NCBI RefSeq assembly: GCF_030848475.1
Contig: NZ_JAVDDS010000008.1
Location: 1-64,000, forward strand
Direction of reading: 5' to 3'
DNA from: Herbivorax alkaliphila
Lineage (GTDB): Bacteria > Bacillota > Clostridia > Acetivibrionales > Acetivibrionaceae
DNA: 64,000 nt
This document shows positions 57,170 to 64,000 of this stretch, in pieces. Each line of letters begins with the position of its first letter. Within the stretch, counting starts at the first letter, position 1. The notes beneath the pieces are model-generated. The model made no database searches, was not told the DNA's origin, and saw only the letters and a list, made by a program, of their open reading frames with translations. Position numbers and translations under genes: made by a program.

Positions 57170-58909
57170 CTATAAATCAATTTTTTTAAACTCAAAAAGC
57201 CCTAAAACTTTACTCTTTTTATTGTAATTAAATAGAATTATTTCTAAATTTTCTTTTCGTTCGAATTTATTTGTAACATCAAGCCTAAATGGCTCAAAAT
57301 GAATATTCTTAATTATTTTTTTTACTGATGCACCTAAGTATTCAGGAAGATACTTGTTTACATTTTCTTTGTTTTTCAAAAACTCCGATACTTTTCCTCT
57401 TAGTTTTGGCATATGAATTTTTTCTATGCCCTCTGGTATATTAGTGTTTTTGTGAGATGTTAAAAAGTCAAATTTCATTAATTCAGAGATGATTTCCTTA
57501 TCAATGCTTAAAACATCTATAAACTTTAAAAGTATTGTATACAGCTCTCTACTTGAAATTGAACGATTAAAATAACCTTCTTTTTCATAAAAGGAAGCTA
57601 AATCTTCATAAAATTCAAAGGGTGAAGAAAAATAATTTTTAATAATATAGTCTACACTTTTACAAAACCTTCCAGAGTTATAGTACCGATCAACTAACTT
57701 TTCTATTTTTTTTAATTTAAATATTTCTTCAAAGCTTAAATATTTGTTTTGGAGCACTTCATAGGGTGGATATTCCCTGTACAAATAATGGTGACTTTCA
57801 GAGTTTTTACGTATTTCTGAACCTTTAAGCATTTTTAAAAAACCAAGCTGCAACTTATGAGGTTTTAAATTATAGACTTCATCAAATGAATTTTTAAATG
57901 AACTATAATTCTCATAAGGCAAACCTGCAATTAGGTCAAGATGTACATGGATATTTCCTAAGTCTATCAATTTTTTTGCATAATAAAACACCTTTTCAGT
58001 ATTTGTCCTTCTGTCTATCTCCTGTAACGTAGGTTCATTTGTAGACTGAACACCAATTTCAAATTGTATTATACCTTCTGGGGCTTTAGATAATAATTCT
58101 AACATATCACTATCAAACAAATCTCCAGCAGCTTCAAAGTGAAAACATGTATTAACTGAGTTCTCTATTACGAACTTAAATATTTCCATAACTCTTTTTT
58201 TATTACAGTTAAATGTTCTATCAACAAACTTAACAAGCTTTACTTCCTCATCTAATAATGTTTTTAACTCCTTTTTCACTCTATCCATTGAAAAATACCT
58301 TACTCCTTTAAAAGTAGATGATATACAATAAGAACATGAAAAAGGACATCCTCTTGAGGATTCGTAGTAGATAATTTTATCCTTTACCGATTCAATCATT
58401 TCCTTTGTATACACTGTAGGTATGTCATCAAGATTTTCTATTAAAGCCGGTTCTTCTCCCGAAACCACCTTTTTATTCTTTCTATAGGCTATACCCTTTA
58501 TGTCATCAATATTTATATTTTTATGCTCAAAAAACTGTAATAATTGCCTGAAACTAAATTCTCCCTCACCTGATATTATATAATCAATATACTTATTGTT
58601 ATTTAAAATGCCCTCCGCATTATGTGAAACCTCAGGACCTCCAAGGACAATTTTTATATCAGGAGCTATTTTTTTTAAATTAGCAGATGTTTTTAAGACA
58701 TGTTCAATATTCCATATATAACATGAAAAAGCTACCACATCACATTTCTTAAAATAGATATTTCCAAGAATATCTTCTAAATTTTCATTTATAGAAAACT
58801 CCTTTACCTCTATGTCATCAAAATAATCTTTACAACTTGCCCAAAGATACCAAGGTGCAAGAGCTGAGTGTATATACTTTGCATTAATAGCTGTTAAAAG
58901 TACTTTCAT
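57170..58909 (-). CDS. B12-binding radical SAM protein, DUF4080 type
   Basis: A 579-residue protein. The B12-binding domain is at about 1-130 (SCKDYFDDIEVKEFSINENL, GGPEVSHNAEGILNN). The radical SAM motif CxxxCxxC lies in SRGCPFSCSYCISSTF at about 190-200, followed by LVKFVDRTFNCNKKRVMEIF and HLDLIAGLPYENYSSFKNSF. The rest (DUF4080-like) has no catalytic motif I recognise. The enzyme probably performs a methyl-transfer or radical rearrangement reaction; the substrate is not known. It lies in a conserved single-gene setting between the anti-sigma-like gene and dacF. Confidence 0.85.
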   Translation of the reverse strand: MKVLLTAINAKYIHSALAPWYLWASCKDYFDDIEVKEFSINENLEDILGNIYFKKCDVVAFSCYIWNIEHVLKTSANLKKIAPDIKIVLGGPEVSHNAEGILNNNKYIDYIISGEGEFSFRQLLQFFEHKNINIDDIKGIAYRKNKKVVSGEEPALIENLDDIPTVYTKEMIESVKDKIIYYESSRGCPFSCSYCISSTFKGVRYFSMDRVKKELKTLLDEEVKLVKFVDRTFNCNKKRVMEIFKFVIENSVNTCFHFEAAGDLFDSDMLELLSKAPEGIIQFEIGVQSTNEPTLQEIDRRTNTEKVFYYAKKLIDLGNIHVHLDLIAGLPYENYSSFKNSFDEVYNLKPHKLQLGFLKMLKGSEIRKNSESHHYLYREYPPYEVLQNKYLSFEEIFKLKKIEKLVDRYYNSGRFCKSVDYIIKNYFSSPFEFYEDLASFYEKEGYFNRSISSRELYTILLKFIDVLSIDKEIISELMKFDFLTSHKNTNIPEGIEKIHMPKLRGKVSEFLKNKENVNKYLPEYLGASVKKIIKNIHFEPFRLDVTNKFERKENLEIILFNYNKKSKVLGLFEFKKIDL

Positions 58910-59025
58910 ATATTTTAAAACTCCATTTATCTTATTCTAATACTCAACCATCTATTTTAAGGGTATGTGCATACACCCCAACAACGCCATCTTGACTTTA
59001 ACTCTAGCACTTAGACAAAGCAGTG

Positions 59026-60234
59026 TCAAGCATCACAAACTTTTTTTATTAAAGAAAACCATACATATAATATTTCATTAAAATAGTCACCATACTCCTT
59101 TTTAGGTATTTTATTCTTTGTCTTTAAACCTGACCTTGCAATCACTTTGTCATCAATGCAAAATTTTACTTCTCCTACCTCAACATCTTCAAATACAGGT
59201 GCATTTATAGTTCTTTTTACAACTATTATTTTTTTTAATTTTTCTTTTTCAGGTAAAGTCAAAGGAATTTTGATATCTTTCATAACTACTGCTAAGGCTT
59301 CTTCCTTTTTACCTCTATCTACATTAACCCTGCCTCCTATTTCGCCAAATTCAGCTAAACTATAAATTTTATAATTAGAAAAAGCAAAGTCTAAAATATC
59401 TTTACTGCTTTGTGCCCTTGTAGTTCTGCTTGAGCAATTTAAAACAACAGATATGATTCTCCAGTTATCTCTTGTTGCTGATGTTACAAGACATCTTCCT
59501 GCTTTTCCTGTATAACCGGTTTTCACTCCATCAGCTCCTGGGTATATACTAAGCATCTCATTTGTTGTATGAAGACTTCTATTTGTTATAGTAGTGTTTT
59601 TTGTACCTACTATCTCAGAAAAAACAGGATTTTTTAATGCATAACGTGCAAGCTTAGCCAACTCATATGCAGTAGAATAGTGACCGTTAGCATCTAAACC
59701 ATGTGGGTTTTTAAAAGCTGTATCCTTAAGTCCTAATTCTTTTGCCTTACTATTCATCATTTCTGCAAATCCTTCTACAGAACCGCCAACATGTTCTGCT
59801 ATAGCTATAGCAGCGTCATTACCTGACTTTATAAGCAGACCATAAAGAAGCTCTTTTAAAATTAGCTCTTCTCCTGCTTTAAGGTTTATCACTGAGCCCC
59901 TTATTGAAGCAGCCCTTTTGCTTGCTTTAACCTTATCATCAAGATTTCCATTTTCAATAGCGACAATGGCTGTCATTATCTTTGTTGTACTTGCCATGGC
60001 TTTTCTTGAATGAGCATTTTTTTCGTATAAAATCCTTCCACTAACTGTATCTAAAATAACTGCTGCACCAGCACTGATTTTAGGAGGTTTAATCCCACTA
60101 TAAGTATCACCTTCAATATAAACTACCTCTTTTAACGGCTCATTTTCGTCAAAATCATCTCCTTTTAGATACATGAATTGGTTTGCCAAAACTACAATGC
60201 CCAACAAAATACTTATAATTGATTTTTTTGTCAA
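59026..60234 (-). CDS. dacF: D-alanyl-D-alanine carboxypeptidase (DacF-like)
   Basis: TTG 60234, with GGTGTGAT upstream, gives about 402 residues; the longer frame runs into the promoter. A signal sequence lies at about 5-25. The penicillin-binding motifs are SxxK in KAMASTTKIMTAIVAIENG, SGN in LLYGLLIKSGNDAAIAIAEH and KTG in GADGVKTGYTGKAGRCLVT. The C-terminal beta-sandwich domain of PBP5/DacF types follows. It removes the terminal D-Ala from wall stem peptides and, in spore formers, cortex peptidoglycan. It is a lone gene, divergent from the FapA-like gene. Confidence 0.95.
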   Translation of the reverse strand: MTKKSIISILLGIVVLANQFMYLKGDDFDENEPLKEVVYIEGDTYSGIKPPKISAGAAVILDTVSGRILYEKNAHSRKAMASTTKIMTAIVAIENGNLDDKVKASKRAASIRGSVINLKAGEELILKELLYGLLIKSGNDAAIAIAEHVGGSVEGFAEMMNSKAKELGLKDTAFKNPHGLDANGHYSTAYELAKLARYALKNPVFSEIVGTKNTTITNRSLHTTNEMLSIYPGADGVKTGYTGKAGRCLVTSATRDNWRIISVVLNCSSRTTRAQSSKDILDFAFSNYKIYSLAEFGEIGGRVNVDRGKKEEALAVVMKDIKIPLTLPEKEKLKKIIVVKRTINAPVFEDVEVGEVKFCIDDKVIARSGLKTKNKIPKKEYGDYFNEILYVWFSLIKKVCDA

Positions 60235-60459
60235 AATATCACACCCTGTATTTAAATGATATAACCATATAAATATATGAAGTTTATACAAACTTTATAA
60301 TTACTATAGTGTAAAAATTTAAACTGGAAGAGTAAAGTTTTTTTACCTTTGCTATTCCGCTTGACTCTAAGCCTTTAAAACAGGAATATTTTTTCTGTAT
60401 ACTTTTTTGTTAAGGTATGATATAAATTTACCGATACACTTTGTGAGGGGGAACGATAA

Positions 60460-62052
60460 ATGAAAAATCAAACTATACACTGTAACGAATATGTGATTAT
60501 ATTTGCAAAAAACAATGAAGTGTACCTTGAAACAATTAAATCTGGCTTTTCATTAGAACAATTCAATGAAATAATTTCTATGTATCCCTATGTTGCTATC
60601 GATAACCACACACATGTAAGGAATGTACTAAACGTCGCTCCAAGCCCCCCTCAATTAATAGGTAAAATAACACAAGCAATGGAATTAGTTGTTAGTGATG
60701 ATGAATTAAAAGCATCACTAACTCTTCATTTATCTAAAGAAGAACTGGAACTTTCATGCCGAAAAGAATTAACAAAAAAAGTATATGCCTTTTTAGGCGA
60801 AAAGGGTATATCTCATGGCATTAAACAAGAAATATTTTTTAACGAATTGAAAAATGATACCTCTTACACAATTGCTGAAGGAACACCTCCTCAGCATGGA
60901 GAAGACAGCAAAATTAAAATGTATGAAATAAGTGAACCCAAACCAGAGATTAAAGAAGACGGCAAAGTAAACCACTATAATTTAAAGCTAATTAACAAGG
61001 TTAAAATTGGCGATTGGCTTGGCGAAAGAATTAATGCCACTAAGGGTATTGAAGGAAAATCTGTCTATGGAACTAGCATACCAGCAGCAGACGGTAAAAA
61101 CCATCCTTTAAAATACGATAGAAAAACTGTTTATGAAGCACATCAGGAAAAGATAACTCTTATCTTTTCAAAATTAAACGGAGCTGTTAGCTACAATGAT
61201 GACGGTTCTATCACTGTTTCCAATCACCTTGAAATTGATGGAGATGTTGACTTTAAAACAGGAAATATAAAGTTTGACGGATTTGTTACTATAACCGGAA
61301 TTGTTGCTGATGGGTTTCATGTTGAAGCCACAAAGGATATAGAAATAAATGGTTCTTTAGGTCTTGGTAATATTAAGGGAATAAAAAGTCTTGAAGGAAA
61401 TATCTATATTAAAGGTGGAATCGCTTCTAAAAATCATGTCGAAATAAAAGCTAAAAAAAATGTATTTATAAAATTTGTTGATAACGTAACAATACAATGT
61501 GGTGGTTCTGCATATATAGGTTTTTACTGTATTAATAGCAATATATATGCTGAGGAAGTATATGTTGAATCATTGAAAGGATGTATAATAGGCGGACTAA
61601 CTAAAGCTCAGTTTAAAATTTCTGCCCCTATTTTAGGTACAACATTAGAAAAAAGAACTATATTAGAGGTTGCTGGTTTTAATAAAAATGCATTTTTATG
61701 TGAATTAGATAACATAGATAAAAAAATAAATGATTTAAAAACCACAATGTCTAAAATAAGGCAAGCTTTGATGAAAGCAGATACAATCAAATCTCTTACT
61801 CCACAACAAACATCTGAGTATAATAGAAGGCTAAAAAGGCTTATGTCTATTAAGGATGAAATAAAAGTATTAGAAGAAAATAAAAAAAGCATTTCTAGAT
61901 ATTCCAATGTAAAAGGCGAAGGTGAAATTGAAATCACTAAAAGAATTCATCCAAATTCTTGTGTTTCTATAAAAAATCGCCAAATAGAAATAAAAAATCC
62001 TCGTCTTCATACAACTTTCTTTTTCCAAGATGGGAAAATAAGAGAAATATAA
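60460..62052 (+). CDS. FapA family protein (DUF342)
   Basis: A 530-residue protein of the FapA/DUF342 family. The family core includes KIGDWLGERINATKGIEGKS, VYGTSIPAADGKNHPLKYDR, HLEIDGDVDFKTGNIKFDGF, EATKDIEINGSLGLGNIKGI and GGIASKNHVEIKAKKNVFIK. A coiled coil lies near the C-terminus (about 415-480). The right-handed beta-helix-like middle is typical. FapA proteins are tied to cell-wall or flagellar assembly and in some bacteria to signalling; function is not firmly known. The start ATG 60460 follows GAGGGGG. It stands alone before the SASP gene. Confidence 0.85.
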   Translation: MKNQTIHCNEYVIIFAKNNEVYLETIKSGFSLEQFNEIISMYPYVAIDNHTHVRNVLNVAPSPPQLIGKITQAMELVVSDDELKASLTLHLSKEELELSCRKELTKKVYAFLGEKGISHGIKQEIFFNELKNDTSYTIAEGTPPQHGEDSKIKMYEISEPKPEIKEDGKVNHYNLKLINKVKIGDWLGERINATKGIEGKSVYGTSIPAADGKNHPLKYDRKTVYEAHQEKITLIFSKLNGAVSYNDDGSITVSNHLEIDGDVDFKTGNIKFDGFVTITGIVADGFHVEATKDIEINGSLGLGNIKGIKSLEGNIYIKGGIASKNHVEIKAKKNVFIKFVDNVTIQCGGSAYIGFYCINSNIYAEEVYVESLKGCIIGGLTKAQFKISAPILGTTLEKRTILEVAGFNKNAFLCELDNIDKKINDLKTTMSKIRQALMKADTIKSLTPQQTSEYNRRLKRLMSIKDEIKVLEENKKSISRYSNVKGEGEIEITKRIHPNSCVSIKNRQIEIKNPRLHTTFFFQDGKIREI

Positions 62053-62230
62053 ACATCTTATAACATCTCCATGTTTTATAAAATGCTCTCTAACACTTGG
62101 TATATAAAAATTTATTATACATAAAATATTTCTATGTCAAAATTTAAGTTAACGTAAAAAATCTTTAGTAAAACTTTCTACTCATAATAGACGCTATTTT
62201 TGAAAAAATAAGACTAAGGAGGTGATAGTA

Positions 62231-62443
62231 ATGGCAAATTATAATAGTAACAGTAAAACTCAATTTGATAATATGAAGTATGAAATAGCCAAGGAAGTTG
62301 GCATTAACTTAAAACAAGGTTATAATGGTGATTTAACTTCAAAAGAAGCTGGTAAAATAGGTGGAAATATTGTTAAAAAAGTATTTCAGACTTACACTGG
62401 AAACAGCTATCCAGCTGAACGTTTAGGCGACACTTCAAGATAA
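62231..62443 (+). CDS. Alpha/beta-type small acid-soluble spore protein
   Basis: ATG 62231 follows AAGGAGGTG with good spacing; the longer frame from GTG 62222 begins inside the binding site. 70 residues. The GPR protease site is in NMKYEIAKEVGINLKQGYNG, cleaved in the EIAKE motif during germination. The DNA-binding helices include LTSKEAGKIGGNIVKKVFQT. Such proteins coat and protect spore DNA. It confirms that the organism makes spores. A strong terminator follows at 62472-62503. Confidence 0.95.
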   Translation: MANYNSNSKTQFDNMKYEIAKEVGINLKQGYNGDLTSKEAGKIGGNIVKKVFQTYTGNSYPAERLGDTSR

Positions 62444-62471
62444 CTTATGTAATTTTAGGTTATAAAAAAAT

Positions 62472-62503
62472 AAAAGCTCGATGCTATTTTGCATCGGGCT
62501 TTT
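62472..62503 (+). terminator. Terminator of the SASP gene
   Basis: AAAAGCTCGATGC and GCATCGGGCTTTT form a stem with one wobble around TATTTT, followed by T-rich sequence. It lies 28 bases past the SASP stop. Confidence 0.8.
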
Positions 62504-62704
62504 ATATATATAAAACAATTTACATGCTCTATACTGCAAAACTTAGTTTCTGAAACATTGTTTTTCACACTTAATATACACACCCTAAAATATTTGGGAC
62601 TTGTTTTCACATACATATTTTGATAAAATGTTAGTAAGAGTTTATATTAGAAGTAAAATGATATAAGTGAATAAAACAAATCATAATTAAAGCAAATTCG
62701 ATTG

Positions 62705-62731
62705 TTAAGGCTCTAAGCACCAGAGCCCTAA
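62705..62731. other. Hairpin in long spacer before the kinase gene
   Basis: GGCTCT and AGAGCC, extended by TTA and TAA, form a stem around AAGCACC. It lies in a 450-base non-coding stretch between the SASP terminator and the kinase gene. No T-run follows, so it is not a standard terminator. Nothing else is visible in the spacer. Confidence 0.35.
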
Positions 62732-62951
62732 GTAAAGACTTCATTTAGTTTTCATATATCTGTGACAAATAGCAGTTTTGTGTCTCAAAAAGACAAAGTA
62801 TCTCTCTATCAATTAAAAATTTTTTCTGTAGTCATTTTTTTAAAACTTTGTTTTAATAAATTTCACATGTTTCCAAAATACAACAAGGGGTTTATTAGCA
62901 TCACAATATAGCATTACAATATGCTCTATACTAAGAATAGATGGTGATTAG

Positions 62952-64000
62952 ATGATTAACAATGACCTTTTTGATGGAAAATACAAAATAATAGACATTC
63001 TTGGAAGAGGTGGCATGAGCACCGTTTATTTGGCTGAAAATGTTAAGCTTGGCACACTGTGGGCAATTAAAGAAATAGTAAAAGAACCAGATTCTAAAAT
63101 AGATGTTTACATTGAACCCAATATTCTAAAAAGACTTAACCACCCTGCACTTCCAAGAATTTTTGACATTATTGAAGATGATGAAAAATTTTATATAATT
63201 ATAGACTATATTGATGGATGTACTTTAGATGAAGAACTAAGAAAATGTGGAAGGTTCTCTGAAGAAATTGTAATTGACTGGGCTATTCAAATATGTGATG
63301 TGCTTATATATCTTCACTCCTTTAAGCCCAATCCTATAATATACAGAGATATGAAGCCTTCAAACATTATGCTTACAAAAGATGGCAAGATTAAGCTGAT
63401 AGATTTTGGAATAGCTCGCGAGTATAAAACATCTTCAGCTACTGATACCGTATATATAGGAACCAAAGGATATGCCGCACCAGAACAATACGGAAGTGGA
63501 CAGACAAATGAAAAAACAGATATATATAGCTTAGGAATAACCCTTTATCATTTTTTGACAGGAATAGGACCTAATGATCCACCTTATCAGATAAAACCCA
63601 TAAGATGTTTTGATCAAAATCTTTCAAAAGAAATAGAAAGAATAGTAGATAAATGTACTCGTCAAAACCCTGATGAGAGATATCAGTCAGTGAAAGAACT
63701 ATTAGAATCACTTAATTTTAATGACAACTCCAGCACCATCCCTAGAAATTCTAATTCTTTTAAAAAAAATGATTCTAAAAAGAAAAAATCTTTTTTAAAT
63801 CGTCTTATAACAAAACAAAAAGGTGAACCAATAAACCAATTAGACAGATCTTTTAAAAGCATAAGTGGCGGCATGAGTAAGATTGTTGCAATTACAGGCC
63901 ATAGAGGATCTGGAGTAACAAGTTCAGTTGTGAACTTAGCTTCTGTTGCCTCAAAAAGAGGATTAAGTACCATAATAATAGATATGGACATTGATTACAG
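62952..64000 (+). CDS. Ser/Thr kinase fused to MinD/ParA-like ATPase, 3-prime end outside window
   Basis: ATG 62952 (GGTGAT upstream) opens a frame to the window end (349 codons seen). A Hanks-type kinase domain covers residues about 8-255. It has glycine loop ILGRGGMSTVYLAE, Lys in WAIKEIVK, catalytic loop IIYRDMKPSNIMLTKDG, IDFGIAREY, GTKGYAAPEQYGSGQ and EKTDIYSLGITLYHFL. After a basic linker (KKNDSKKKKSFLNRLITKQK) a P-loop ATPase starts: ISGGMSKIVAITGHRGSGVT, then NLASVASKRGLSTIIIDMDI. This is the deviant Walker A and following strand of MinD/ParA-like proteins. The fusion is unusual; PASTA repeats of PrkC-type kinases are not present in the visible part. The ATPase part is cut by the window end. 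Confidence 0.85.
   Translation, partial: MINNDLFDGKYKIIDILGRGGMSTVYLAENVKLGTLWAIKEIVKEPDSKIDVYIEPNILKRLNHPALPRIFDIIEDDEKFYIIIDYIDGCTLDEELRKCGRFSEEIVIDWAIQICDVLIYLHSFKPNPIIYRDMKPSNIMLTKDGKIKLIDFGIAREYKTSSATDTVYIGTKGYAAPEQYGSGQTNEKTDIYSLGITLYHFLTGIGPNDPPYQIKPIRCFDQNLSKEIERIVDKCTRQNPDERYQSVKELLESLNFNDNSSTIPRNSNSFKKNDSKKKKSFLNRLITKQKGEPINQLDRSFKSISGGMSKIVAITGHRGSGVTSSVVNLASVASKRGLSTIIIDMDIDY

Noticed and set aside
1-64000. CRISPR arrays, tRNA or rRNA genes
   Set aside because: No regular short spaced repeats, cloverleaf-like sequences or rRNA cores were seen in the reading.

Overview
The window is low-GC DNA from a spore-forming, clostridia-like Firmicute. Evidence for this is an alpha/beta-type small acid-soluble spore protein, a DacF-type carboxypeptidase, Gram-positive CpsB/CpsD phosphotyrosine capsule regulators, an S-layer homology protein, AGGAGG-type ribosome binding sites and AT-rich spacers. 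I saw no tRNA, rRNA or CRISPR array, and I do not name a species.

Bases 1 to about 17,000 are an accessory region full of broken and duplicated genes. It holds two different internally deleted UDP-glucose dehydrogenase remnants, a truncated YD-repeat secreted protein, an ISL3-like transposase tail, and an AbrB antitoxin whose RelE-like toxin has a stop at codon 6. It also holds a complete type IV AbiE toxin-antitoxin pair plus two partial copies of its antitoxin, two AlbA_2/Schlafen-like ATP-binding regulators, and an SLC13-type permease split by one in-frame TAA. Further on are fragments of an AAA ATPase/RloB defence pair, a probable type III (ToxN/CptN-like) toxin relic, and an HTH-ImmA/IrrE protease whose downstream partner was cut by an IS200-type element. 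The transposase of that element is itself interrupted by a TGA.

Bases 17,094 to 40,763 (all minus strand) are a surface polysaccharide locus, read from 40.8 kb down to 17.1 kb. First come the phosphotyrosine regulators CpsB and a fused Wzz-CpsD. Next are a CapD/PglF-like 4,6-dehydratase, a LoaP/NusG-like antiterminator, an EpsN/PglE-like aminotransferase and a PglC-like initiating transferase. Then follow glycosyltransferases, LicD, Wzy, a WecF-like transferase and a Wzx flippase. The distal part joins dTDP-sugar genes (rfbA, rfbB, a VioA-like aminotransferase) to two ATP-grasp ligases, an ornithine-cyclodeaminase-like enzyme, a second PLP enzyme and a P-loop protein. I infer a pathway that makes a dTDP-4-amino-6-deoxysugar and decorates it with an amino-acid-type substituent. 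This is the best candidate for an undescribed system. An SLH-domain protein with a roughly 200-residue Asp/Glu tract lies just upstream.

Bases 43,700 to 64,000 are mostly ordinary chromosome: HIT protein, AI-2E family permease, small YtxH-like protein, PRC-barrel protein, DUF1015 protein, CDF metal transporter, a MarR-controlled RND efflux operon with a perfect operator palindrome, polyprenyl synthase, MetA, an unknown acidic protein, an anti-sigma-like ATPase, a B12/radical SAM protein, DacF, a FapA-family protein and an SASP. The last gene, cut by the window end, is a Ser/Thr kinase fused to a MinD/ParA-like P-loop domain.
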